A stretch of DNA of 64,000 bases. Origin: Cristatella mucedo. Taxonomy: Eukaryota; Bryozoa; Phylactolaemata; Cristatellidae. The stretch is from positions 9,774,001 through 9,838,000 of the forward strand of contig WPIO01000006.1 in assembly GCA_009760855.2 (NCBI GenBank). Direction: 5' to 3'. Position numbers and translations under genes: made by a program. The notes beneath the pieces are model-generated. The model saw only the letters and a program-made list of their open reading frames with translations, did no database searches and was not told the origin of the DNA. Below, piece after piece: positions 10,860 to 21,425 of the stretch. The number at the start of each line of letters is the position of its first letter. The first letter of the stretch is position 1.

Positions 10860-11090
10860 GTGTGTATCACAATGATCTTGGCACTGTGCATGCTGCCACT
10901 AACCACACTTGCATACTGACCCTGTGCATGTCACCCCTAACCATGTTATTGTTGTTGCTTATCAAGTATGCTACCACTAACCATTCGATCGTGCTTCCTT
11001 TGCAGCAAATGTCAAGTGTCTACAGAGAGAAAGAGATTTGAGAAATTGACTTCTCCAAGGAAGCTATATCAAATGCATTATTATTATTAT
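10860..11090 (+). mobile_element. LINE-1 3' end
   Basis: TGTGCATGCTGCCACTAACC and CCTGTGCATGTCACCCCTAA are the 3' UTR words of LINE-1. They are followed by a degraded hairpin and ATTATTATTATTATTACT. Confidence 0.85.
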
Positions 11091-11826
11091 TACTCAAATC
11101 ACAAATCTTGTTGGTTCAGTAAGTTGACGTTCAGGAGTTCAACCCTTTGGCGATCCCCTCAAAGCAACTGGACAGGCTGTCCATAATTTCGGTCATACAG
11201 TATCTGAACACCGCTGACTATCAGGGTCGTATGAATCTAGGCTTAAAGGCTACATGTACAGCCGACTTCCCGATTAATACAATGAATTTTCATTTTTTGA
11301 GACCACACGAAAGTTCTGAACGTGGGTATGTGCCACATACCTGTTACAAAAAAGCCAATAGCTTTGTAGACATGCTACCCTGACTACATACGAGGACAAG
11401 ATAAGCTTTCTCATGGGTAGGTAGCGCTATGCACAATCGAGTTCGCTTGAAATCGACCTTCACTACCTTGGCTTTCTCGATTCAAACGAGGCAAATACCG
11501 TGTGGAACTTGGTCTGCTAAGAAACAATTTTACATAATTTGTCGCAAGGGCTCCATCCACCTCTGTATTACCTATGTATCATCTTTGCCTCTAACTGTGT
11601 ACTGTTTCATTTCACCCCCTCACTATGCCTCTACTGTACTGCATGAGAAACCAGAACGTACTTAAAATCATTGCTGGAAGTGTGCCTATGCGACTGGTCC
11701 TAGCTATGTCGGTCACCATAGGATGAGCAGTCGTGGGCTTTGTAAAAGGTTGCCTTAAAGTTTTTTGAATGTAGCAACACACATGCAGCACAACTCTTCA
11801 CTTGCCATCGGCCATCACATACATTC
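11091..11826. other. Intergenic, nothing recognised
   Basis: AT-rich unique sequence with short open frames and no identifiable motif or repeat. Confidence 0.45.
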
Positions 11827-11880
11827 ACACTGACCTTGGTCAGGGCGAGCACCTTAACCACTGGGCCAAACCACGGCAGC
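11827..11880 (-). mobile_element. SINE-A head fragment
   Basis: GACCTTGGTCAGGGCGAGCA followed by CCTTAACCACTGGGCCAAACC is the tRNA-like head (A-box side) of SINE-A, without body or tail. Confidence 0.65.
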
Positions 11881-11957
11881 AAAGAAGAAATTCCTTGACA
11901 ATGGCATATCATGAGTGAAAGCTCTCATTTATTTGATGTACCCCACATCACTAAAGG

Positions 11958-12093
11958 TTAGCTGATTTAAAAGCCTCATTTATATAGCAGCACCACCGCT
12001 TGCAATGGTCCATAGAGGATCGCCCACAGCACGACTCGAACACACGACCAAGCCGTGAAAAGCAGACACCTTACCCCTCCCTGCTAAGACCCA
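11958..12093 (-). mobile_element. SINE-B copy
   Basis: AGCTGATTTAAAAGCCTCAT, TATATAGCAGCACCACCGCT, GACTCGAACACACGACC and the head ending CACCTTACCCCTCC. It is in reverse orientation and slightly deleted in the middle. Confidence 0.8.
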
Positions 12094-12491
12094 TTTATAT
12101 AACATGTTGGATGTCTTGCAATCACTTATGATGCCGGAATTTGAGTTTTATTACCACTTTTTGAATGCCTGGTCATAGGCTTACGTATGTTTAGTGCAAC
12201 GTATGGTCTAGGTAAGAGTTAATAAACTCATGCCAGCAACCTATAGAAGTTCACATATAGATATGTACTTCGACATATTACATCATATTTAGTAGGAACG
12301 CATACATTTCTACTGAGTGCATGCACTTGCAAATGCAAACAATTTCCATTTGTGAAAACCTCAATAGAACATTATGCATAGCAGCACAGAATAAAACAAG
12401 GTTACTTCTTGCGAAAGACAATGCAGCACTGTAAACGGTTATCTTCAAAAAACCTTGGGTGTTTTAAAAACGACTTGAAAAATACCATGAA

Positions 12492-15441
12492 TTACAGCAG
12501 CGATGTTTTCTGAAAATTAACTAAACAAAGGCTCATGTTAAAACCATCCTCGAGTCGACGCCACGACGACACCTGTGCTGCTTTAATGCACTCCAACTCG
12601 TTGAGCAGAGACCTGTCTTGTGCAATCGTTTCACCATGCACCTTAAACAAAAAAGGTCGAATCAATAGACCGTGGCAATCCAGGCAGATCTATAGGTACC
12701 AAAGTATCAAATCCTTAAAGGCAATAACTAAACTGAGAGGCATACCAACTAACTGCCACGTAGGAAACGAAACATAAGGGAAATAGCAGGGCCTACACAG
12801 GCAGGTGAAATTGTGTGGCAGCATTGAGCAACTTTCAGAGTAACTAATGCATTCAGTTCAGCAACGACAATCGAGTAGAACAATGGCAAGAGCAACAAAC
12901 AAGTGGACATGTTTCTTCAAACACCAGTGATGTCATCAGCATGTAAGACGCATGTGCGGCACCACACAGGGCCTAGAGCAAGACAATGTAGCGAAAATTG
13001 CTACCTTCAAGAACAGTGCCAGGTATGCTTGAACGAGTTCGAAGTCCTGACAGGTACCAAGTAGCAGCCCCACAGTCCGGAGAAAGCAAGCAAGAAGTTG
13101 AATGGACCCTCCGAAGTCGGGACTAAGAGAGCGGATCTCTGCGTCGATCCTCGCGGGACCCAGTTCTTTAAGCCACTGTAGCACGGTTTCAGCACGTTGG
13201 CACTGGCTGCCATCAGCTGTGGGCTCGCAATCTTTTGGTATTTGATTAATAGCAGTGACCAGCATCTTGCCGAGTTCTACAATGAAATTGACGTTGATCC
13301 AATCACGGTGACAGCCGAGGATACACTAATATTGCTTTCAAGGACTATGCAAATCCTCGCTGCATCCGTCACGCAAAGAAAGTGCATAACACGTGACAGG
13401 CAAAGCACTCGTATTTGCCACTAGGACTTGGCCCAGTGATAATAACAATAATAATAATAATGCACTTGATAAAGCGCCCTCAGAGAACTTAATCTCTTTC
13501 TAGGTGCTTTACATTTGCTGCAAAGGGAAATGCAATTGAATGGTAAGTAAAATCATGCTTGAAAAACAAACAAAATGAATAATATGGTTAGGGGTGACAT
13601 GCACAGGGTCAGCATGCAAATGTGGTTAGTGGCAGCATGCATAGTGTCAGCACGCATAAGCACATCAAGGACGAATCACAGGAACCAACTAAATGCTGTC
13701 CTAAATAGGTGTGTATTTAAGTTCCTTTTAAATGTGGTCAGGTCAGAGGATGTTCTGACGCAGGTCGGGAGGGAGTTCCAGGCTTTGGGAGCATAAGATG
13801 TTCGAGCTTCACGACCCAGCTCGTGAGTGAGACCTGAAGCAGGCAACTCTTTATTGCCCGATGCAAGTAGGGTGATAGCTGCTAAAGTTCTTCTGCTGCT
13901 ATGCAAATGAGACTGTTGAATCAGACGACCGTTACACTACTTACTAACCTCACTTGTGATTGCTGTACCTTGAAAAAAACCAAGAGCTTAGACACAGTTT
14001 TGGCATACATTCAGGGCAGTGGTGATAACTCTGGATTTAGGTTTAAGCCTTGAGAGGGTAACTGCTTAGCTGCTAACGTTTTGCTGCATCGCCGTATTGC
14101 ATTAATATCGGTATGCAAATACAGTGACTGCCAAAATTAACCCTGGAGAGAAAACTTGGTATTAGTGCCAGATGGTGGGAGGCTAACGACATCTTCAGTA
14201 ATAATGCCAGTAGGATCGTCACTGACTTACGTCATTCATCGTCAATTTTTCGGCTGCGTTCGATACGGCTTATCACCAGATCATTCATTCAACGGTCCTA
14301 GATGCAGGCAAACATAACAAAGAAAGCAAGCAAAAAGCCAAAATGCTTCCAGTACACAAAGTAATAACTTAATTTTTAATTGGTAATAAAAGCAGTGACA
14401 TCCTCTAAAGCTTGCAAGTCGGGTTGCATCTTTGATGACGACATACCTTTGAAAATTACAGCTGTGTCCAGGCATCAGCCACCAGTCCCCATTCTCTTTC
14501 TTCAGCTCTCTCTCTCTCTTTCTCTCCATCTCCCGTCTCCTTCTCACTGTCAGGAAATATATTTACCACAACGGCTAACTTAGGATTGTTAGCTCTCAAG
14601 TTCTTCTCAGTCTTGACAACTACAATTCGTAGTAGGGCTGCCAAAAAAAAGCCACCAGTCCTAAATAGTTTAGACATAAATATGGCCATTAGATCGGTCT
14701 TCGATCCAAGATATTCAGCCTTGTGTCCCCTTTGCTAAAGATGCTGCAGTGGCTCTTGGCCAGACCAAGCAGAAAATTAAAAAGCCAAAATTGTCATTCA
14801 GGCAAAAAAGGCCAGTCATGCACTAACTCCTTCGTGCCTAGCCGAACTGCTAAAGCAGCATCAGCTACATAGTCTCCTTGGGTCCTCTAAAGTCAACGAA
14901 ATAGCTTTTATATCTCATTAGCGTAGTGACTGTTGGTGACAGCCACTTTTGCAACTCGGTAAGCTTAAACAACACAGCCACGTTTTCTATATCTTCTGCT
15001 ACAGACTCCAGGGTTTCCTTTCCAGCTATCATTTGCTGCTACTTATTTGATAGTAACCCCCTTAACTTCCCCGTAATTAAGTCATCTCACTTTTTCTTTG
15101 TCGAATCTGAAGAATGCTATTATCCACTAGCATGCACCATAAGCTACTTGCCTTTGGACATACTAGTGTAATCTTTGGTGATCGGTTCTTTAGTTAGTCT
15201 GCTCCAAAAGTCTGGAACTCTGGGGGGATCTGGCAGCACCTGCATTGACTTACCACCCCTAAAATCTCAGCCTAAAGAGTCATCCATTCCGTTCACCTAT
15301 CCATACACCACTGAGCTTCAACCCCCCCCCGTGTGCTGAGTGATTACCCATGCATAATTCAGATCACTTTACAAACCAGGGCTACTACTTACCAGCAGCC
15401 ATGAGTGTATGTTTGTCTGAGCACGACGCCTTGCTTGTGCA

Positions 15442-15529
<88 letters not shown>

Positions 15530-16252
15530 TATATATAATTCATTTGTATAACACCCTAAGAGGACTTAATCTCTATTCAGGCGCTTCATATAGGCCTCGG
15601 GGCTCGAGCCCATGACCTCAGCCAGACCTTGGCCGGGGCGAGCACCTTAAACGCTGGACCAAACTAGCTCGGCATGTCTCTAACTCTTAGTCATTGCATC
15701 TTTTGCAATGAGGCTCTGCAGCTAGGCTTGTCTGTCGTCAGCGTCGATGCTGCCATATCACACCACTTCTCATCGACCTGCAGTGGCTGCCAGTCAAGTC
15801 ATCAACTTCAAGGTTTTGTCACCACTTTTAGGTCCCTTAATTCTTTGGCTCCAGCTTACCTATCAGATCTGTTGCTGCACCAGGCTAAGCATCGTAAGAC
15901 CCACTTTTCGGAATCTAACTGTTTACCTATACCTCATACAAACCTCAAATCCTTTGGAGACCGTTAGTAAGTATGCTCCCAAAGCCTGAAACTCACTTCC
16001 GACTTGCGTAACGACATCTCCAGATTTGTCCTCATTTAAAAAGAAACTAAAATGCATCTATTTATCACAGCATTTAGTGGGTCCCTCGTGATTCGTCCTT
16101 TTTGTGCTTATGTGTGCTGCCACTGTGCATGCTGCCACTAAGTACACTTGCATGCTGACCCTGTGCATGCCACCCCTAACCATGTGATCAAATTTCCTTT
16201 GCCGCAAATGTAAAGCGCCTAGAAAGAGATTGAGTTCTGAGGGCACTTTATC

Positions 16253-16293
<41 letters not shown>

Positions 16294-19125
16294 AGTTGCA
16301 AAGCCCTTGGATAAATATTTGGTTTTCTTAGGGAACTATGCTAAAATTATTAGTATTAACTATCACCCAAGTCTTCATAACTTTTTTGGGCCTACAGGAC
16401 ATACAAATGGGTAGGGTATGTCAGTGTCATAACTCATTAAAAAAAGGCTAGCTGATCTAACAGCCTTCAGAGGCTATCAGCCTCCTTGCACCAGGCAATA
16501 ATGGATCGTATGCTGTAGGACTCAAACCCACGACCTGGGTCGTGAAGATCAAGCACCTTACCCCTCGTCTAAGATCATACTTAAAACTAAACTCGTACTG
16601 CTCAAGCAACTTGCATGCACACTACTAAAGCTTGGTGAACTGTGCATGCATCTAGCTGCTGTACCTGACAGGTCCTTCAACCGAGATATAGCACTGTCAT
16701 CGCCATGCTGCATCGTTCCATCTCCATCTGCAGCAATGGCAAACTGAGGATTCAGTCCAGCAACGACAGGCAAGAAGAAGGGTGCTGATTTAGGGATCTT
16801 CGGTGGCTGCCTCGGCTTGTTACGTTGCTTAATCACATCGACCTTCAGCAGTGTGGCCCATCTGGAGTGGGGGAGCAGTGACAGAGTAACAAGACCGTAA
16901 TTAAGCTGCTCCGGTGACTTTATCCCTCCATCAGTAAGGACAGACACAACATCCATATCTAAAAAAAAGCAAGAGTGAAAACCAAGGCAGCAGGACATCT
17001 AACATTTGGAAAAGGGCAAGATGGACATTTTCAAGACTTGATGAACACAAGGACAACTCTGACCAGCAAAAATTAGCAAAAACACCTATTCCAGCCTCGC
17101 AAAGCAGAGGTTGGCCATACACATACAGGAGTAATGACAACTGCATCGAAATGTGGCAGTGTGTGCAACCACCAAGCAAACGAGTGTACTCGGGATCATG
17201 CTTGAGCTAAAAACGCAAGCAGCAGTGAACTCACGTGAAGAAAGTGGAACGTGGGAGTACACTGTTTTGTTGGCCCACAGGTAAAGGCCGACCTCATCCA
17301 CATGAGCAGTTACCAGGAACTCGCCACCCAGCGATAAGCCAACGTTGGTTACGGGAGACTCCACTGACAGGCTGTCGACTTCCAGTCCTGTCACGAGATC
17401 CCACATTTTAACCGTGCAGTCCATCGATGATGTGATAAGCCACTTGCCACTGTTGTTAAATGCCATATCGGTAACACGAGCCTGGTGGCCAGCAAAACGC
17501 CTCACCACCCTCTTCAGGTCGGTATCGATTATGCTAACAGTCAGGTCGTCAAGAGCCACAGCAAGCATGCAGCTTTCCTTGTGATAAGTCAGGCTGGTAG
17601 GTGGCCAGTCCAGAAGCATCGTGTCTGTTAGTTCACGGGATTTGAAACGCCAGAACTTGACAGCCTTGTCAGCACCCACCGTTACTACGTACTGGTTGAG
17701 AAGGCTGACGGCTACACCACGCACGGCACCCTTGTGAACAGTGGCTGCAGTGCCAAAGGTGCCCCTTGGAAGCAAAGATTGCATATTGATCATGTCTATG
17801 TAACCACTGCTGAATCCAAGCAAGCCAAAGTTTCCACAAGATGTAATTGACACACATTCAACGAAATCATTTTCTCTTCCTTTGATTGTGACATGGTTAG
17901 TTAAAGTCGACCGCTGAAAATTCCACACTGTGGCAGTTGGGCAGTTACGATGAGCAGCAATTATATTGTCCCAATCGCTGGCCTTGCTCGTTTCGGCAGC
18001 TAAGCTGACGACAGGTGGCATCAGAGTTTTGCTGGTAGCGTTCTTACTCCAAACAGCACGGCCCAGACACTTGTTCTTGCTGTCATGATCAGTTGAGAAA
18101 GAGAAAACTGACCCATCTTGTGAGGCACTTAATATCTCGTCAGCAGAATAAAATGTGATCTTGCTAGGAGGTGACGAATGCCCCTCCCTTTTCCTTAGCA
18201 GCCTAGCACTGCCGTCCGGTTGATCAAAGATCCAAATCTTGATCGAGTTGTCAGCAGCAGAAGTCACCATAAGGGGCTCTGAAGGCAAGCATGCCATTCC
18301 AGTGATAGAACCTGCATGAGCATCTCTGATCTGGCTAAGCAGCCTCCTTTCCTCCATGTTCCAGACAGCGATGTGACCGATGGCACTAGCAGACATCATG
18401 CCAGGGTAGCCGTCCGACCTGAAGGCAATAGCTGTGACTGGGCCCCAGTCTTGATAAAATTTCATTCGAGTTTCGTCAAACTTGATATCGTGAATTATGA
18501 TCTGCCCGCTCTCTAGCCCTACTGCTATTATGTCAACAGCCGGAGTCTGCTGCAGAGCAGTCACGGCGCTTTCCCAGCCGGAGAACTCGTAGAGCATCTG
18601 CGAGTTTTTTATATTCCAAAGCTGAATCTTCCCTTGAAGGCTACCGAACAGGACCTTATTAAGATACGTACATGGGTGAATCATGCAAGTAACATGAAAT
18701 GTCTTATTGTTAAAGTTAATTTCAGTGTACAACTCTTGACTTTCGACGTCCCATACGAGCACCGTGCTATCCTTATCCACTGACAGAAGGTGTTTCCCAA
18801 ACGGTAAAAGGAAATGAACATCGGAGCGATGAGATATAAACTCCTTAACTTCATTTACCGTTCTTCCTCTACCGTATACGACATTTTTGCTCGAAGTAAA
18901 TATCAAGTTATTACTAACCGCGAGGCATCCGACGTCGGCGTCGTGAACGTTGCTGACGTTTACCAGTCCCAGCCTCGAGCAATTGTACACATGATACGCT
19001 TTCCCCACGCAGGTGACAACATAATTTTCCTTATGCTTTTCGTGGTAGAAGACTTGTAGAGGCACGTGGTTGCTGTAATATCCCAGTGCGCGGTATTCCT
19101 CGAACACTTGGCTGCCGCGAGGCAT
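12492..19125 (-). CDS. WDR36: WD repeat-containing protein 36 / UTP21, complete, four exons
   Basis: Exons 19125-17235, 16958-16665, 13276-13005 and 12641-12492 join in phase to 868 codons plus TAA. WDR36/Utp21 is a nucleolar protein of the UTP-B complex of the small-subunit processome, needed for 18S rRNA maturation. Exon 1 (630 residues) carries the tandem WD propellers, for example HKGAVRGVAVSLLNQYVVTV and, near residues 546-583, GHQARVTDMAFNNSGKWLIT with SMDCTVKMWDL. VTTCVGKxxH-like (VVTCVGKAYHVYNC), STYLNKVLFGSLQGKIQLWN and QDWGPVTAIAFRSDG match the family closely. Exons 2-4 hold the Utp21 C-terminal domain: LVTLSLLPHSRW, PPKIPKSAPFFLP, IRSLSPDFGGSIQ and DFELVQAYLALFLK. The ATG at 19125 is the first in frame. 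Introns of 276, 3388 and 363 bp; the large one is full of repeats. It is divergent from NDUFAF6, 217 bp away. Confidence 0.97.
13437..13797 (-). mobile_element. LINE-1 3' end
   Basis: A LINE-1 copy antisense to the plus strand, 5'-truncated in the C-terminal reverse-transcriptase block (APKAWNSLPTCVRTS, TTFKRNL). It carries the 3' UTR, the hairpin at 13475-13512 (AAAGCGCCCTCAGAGAACTT) and an (AAT)n tail. SINE-B abuts its truncated end directly. Confidence 0.92.
13797..13925 (+). mobile_element. SINE-B copy
   Basis: GAGCTTCACGACCCAGCTCG, GGCAACTCTTTATTGCCCGA, TTCTTCTGCTGCTATGCAAA and GAGACTGTTGAATCAG match the family. Confidence 0.8.
15451..15537. repeat. (AT)n with short (CA)n
   Basis: Pure AT units to 15519, then ACACACACAC and ATATATA, directly next to a SINE-A end. 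Confidence 0.97.
15537..15672 (-). mobile_element. SINE-A copy (tRNA-derived)
   Basis: AATTCATTTGTATAACACCC, hairpin GACTTAATCTCTATTCAGGC, GGGGCTCGAGCCCATGACC (box B) and CACCTTAAACGCTGGACCAA (head). One of the most complete copies in the window. Confidence 0.85.
15674..16290 (+). mobile_element. LINE-1 copy, 5'-truncated and frameshifted
   Basis: Reverse-transcriptase C-terminal blocks appear in more than one frame (ALQLGLSVVSVDAA, SLNSLAPAYLSDLLLHQAK, SKYAPKA). The 3' UTR, hairpin (16212-16252) and (TTA)n tail (16256-16290) follow. Confidence 0.92.
16447..16570 (-). mobile_element. SINE-B copy
   Basis: GCTAGCTGATCTAACAGCCT, GGCAATAATGGATCGTATGC, GGACTCAAACCCACGACCTG and CACCTTACCCCTCG. 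It is internally shortened and in reverse orientation. Confidence 0.8.
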
Positions 19126-19342
19126 ATCTGGACAGCCAGCGTGGGCTCACCGGAAGAGCAGCCTTTCGTGTGAATTAGTGGCTCCGATGTGCCACTGCCT
19201 TGTCACAGCAGTTTTTCAATTTATTCTCCACCAAAATAATTAATTTCTTTTAAATATTTATTAAAAGATTGAATCCTACGGAAACAGACCCTTCCAATTT
19301 CTCGTGATTAGCCGCCCGCGGGTTGTACCGTAGGAGTCCGAA
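19126..19342. promoter_or_regulatory. Shared upstream region of WDR36 and NDUFAF6
   Basis: Only 217 bp separate the two divergent start codons, so both promoters and 5' UTRs must lie here. I see no TATA box at a convincing distance. A short AT-rich core (19209-19275) is flanked by GC-richer ends including CGCCCGCGGG. Confidence 0.6.
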
Positions 19343-20299
19343 ATGTGTTCGGCGTGGTGCTTTCGACTTACCAGTAAGACGCTGCTTGCGCAGCATGCAT
19401 ACCGATTGCTGACCGAGGAACCTCGATCCATGAAGAGATATCTCTCATCCATATCCAGAACCCAGAAAAATTCCGACTATTGCGTCAGCTTGGTGAAGCG
19501 ATGCGACTACGAAAACTACCTGTGCTTGCTGCTCGTGGGCACAGCCTTCCGCCACCCGGCATTCGTGATACGAGCGGCTAACGTGGAGATAGCCTCGGTT
19601 ATGGACTCTGTGTCTGTCCATCAGACAGCCGCTGGTCGATTTGCATTCTGGAGAGACTGCGTCGATCGCGCATCCAGCCCGACTCGAGTCGTTAATCACC
19701 CGGTCGCCGAGGAACTAGGCCTGGTAATGACGAAATTCAAACTGTCGAAGATGTGGTTCAGCAAGCTTATCACGTCGCGAGAGCGGCTTCTGAAGGAAGC
19801 CCACATGCAGTCCATCAAAGACGTTGAGGCCTACGCAGAGGACACTTGCTCCTCCATCAACTACTTGCTGCTTGAGGCAGCTGGCATACGCAAGCTCTCG
19901 GCAGACCACGCTGCCAGTCATCTCGGTAAATGCCAGGGCATCATCAACCTGCTGCGAGGAACGAAATACCTGGCTTCGAAGAATGTGACGTATTTTCCAC
20001 AAGATCTCTTGTTGGAGCATCACATTTCTCAGGAGGACGTACTGCAAGGCAGAAACGCCGGCGGCATAAAGGAAGTCGTGCACGAACTTTATTGGCTTGC
20101 TAACAGCCACTTGGAGAAGTTCCACTCCGAAAGCAAGGAGCTGCCGCCCGTGGGCAGAACTCTCTGTCTGTCTCACGTGGCCTGTGCATTAGCCTTGAAC
20201 AACATTAAGAAATGTGACTTTGACATTAGACACGCAGACTGGAATATTAAGCTATCCACCCTACCGTGGATGCTTTGGAGAGCCTCTAAAAACTTTTAG
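19343..20299 (+). CDS. NDUFAF6: NADH dehydrogenase (complex I) assembly factor 6, single exon
   Basis: An intact 318-codon frame of the squalene/phytoene-synthase-like family that assists assembly of mitochondrial respiratory complex I. The N-terminus (about 40 residues, Arg/Ser/Leu-rich, few acids) looks like a mitochondrial presequence. DYCVSLVKRCDYENYL (45-60) opens the fold, followed by RAANVEIASVMDSVS (77-91), YAEDTCSSINYLLLEAAGI (174-192) and ADHAASHLGKCQGI (187-200). YFPQDLLLEHHISQEDV follows at 217-233. The Asp-rich DxxxD motifs of true prenyl synthases are degenerate, as expected for NDUFAF6. Length is close to the usual 330. It has no intron here, and the ATG is the first in frame after the shared promoter. 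Stop TAG at 20297-20299. Confidence 0.96.
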   Translation: MCSAWCFRLTSKTLLAQHAYRLLTEEPRSMKRYLSSISRTQKNSDYCVSLVKRCDYENYLCLLLVGTAFRHPAFVIRAANVEIASVMDSVSVHQTAAGRFAFWRDCVDRASSPTRVVNHPVAEELGLVMTKFKLSKMWFSKLITSRERLLKEAHMQSIKDVEAYAEDTCSSINYLLLEAAGIRKLSADHAASHLGKCQGIINLLRGTKYLASKNVTYFPQDLLLEHHISQEDVLQGRNAGGIKEVVHELYWLANSHLEKFHSESKELPPVGRTLCLSHVACALALNNIKKCDFDIRHADWNIKLSTLPWMLWRASKNF

Positions 20300-20420
20300 G
20301 TATTGTGCTTTGTGGAGTGGTCGCACAAGCGAATACTAATCCTCGGGAAACAATGTTTTGGTACTGGTCCACCGAGCCTCTATATTCAGGTCTGTAGCTG
20401 CAGCAATGCAATTACATAGC

Positions 20421-20540
20421 CTCGCTCGTTTGGCCCAGTGGTTAAAGAGGTGCCCGCCTTTAACGACCGCAGCATGTGTGAAGCGCCTGAATAGCGATGA
20501 AGCTCTTTTAGGGCGCTATACAAATGAATTATATTTGAAT
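20421..20540 (+). mobile_element. SINE-A copy (tRNA-derived)
   Basis: CTCGCTCGTTTGGCCCAGTGG (A-box region), GTTAAAGAGGTGCCCGCC, then GAAGCGCCTGAATAGCGATG and CTTTTAGGGCGCTATACAAA (hairpin) and TGAATTAT. It lies about 120 bp downstream of NDUFAF6. The box-B block is partly deleted. Confidence 0.85.
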
Positions 20541-20689
20541 TTCATACTACAACCTACCTATCACGTCATTGCTCTCGGTGCTAGCCTAACCTGCTAGATT
20601 CATAGCCGAGGTTATCATGCTAATGGTTTCCTTAAGGCTTATGGTGGGGGAGAGCCGAGGGTTGGATTTACGACATCCACGTTAGAAAT

Positions 20690-21425
20690 ACTAGTCTAAT
20701 TAAATGCACAGGCTCCCCATTAAGCACTGTATCGACTTCAAGCTTCTGTCCTCGTAGATAGCTTTATTCTCTTGCTTCAGCCCCTCAAGTCGTTCAGCTG
20801 TGCCTCTGACCAATCTCAAATCGAAGCTAAAAACGCATCTGTTTGTCACAGCATTTAGTTGGTCCTCGTGATTCGTTTTTGTGTGCTTGTTCGTGCTGAC
20901 ACTGCGTGCTGCCAAAAACCATACTTGCATGCTGACCCTGTGAATGTCATATTTAAAAAGAAAACTAAAAACGCGCCTATTTATCACAGCATTTAGTGGA
21001 TCTATGTGATTCGTCCTTTGCGTGCTTATGCGTGTTGACACTGTGCAGGCTGCCACTAACCATATTTGCATGGTCACCCAGTGCATGTCACCTCGAATCA
21101 TGTTATGCTTGTTGTCATTGAGCATGCTACCACTAACCATTCAAGCATGCTTCCTTTGCAGCAAATGTAAAGTGCCTAGAAAGATATTGAGTTTTCTAAT
21201 GGCGCTATAGCAAATGTATTATCATTATTATTACCTCGAACCGTGTTATTCTTGTTGACATTATGCATGTTACCGCCAATCATTTCATCATACCTAGAAA
21301 AAGATTGAGTTCTTTGAGGGTACTATAACAAATGTATTATTATTATTATTCCTTTACAACATGTGTGAAGTGAACGGGGTTGTGTTCTCTGAGGACGCTA
21401 TACAAATATATTATTATTATTATTA
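20690..21425 (+). mobile_element. Cluster of LINE-1 3' ends (at least three)
   Basis: Three or four partial LINE-1 tails lie head-to-tail: about 20700-20950 (no tail), 20950-21235 (hairpin, ATTATCATTATTATTA), about 21236-21350 and about 21352-21425. Each ends in a variant of the hairpin and ATT repeats, which indicates repeated insertion near older tails. Confidence 0.8.

Larger units (their letters stand above)
13277..16664 (-). other. WDR36 intron 2, repeat-filled
   Basis: It contains LINE-1 copies at 13437-13797 and 15674-16290, SINE-B at 13797-13925 and 16447-16570, SINE-A at 15537-15672 and an (AT)n tract at 15451-15519. The stretch 13926-15448 shows no repeat or exon I can identify. 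Confidence 0.85.
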
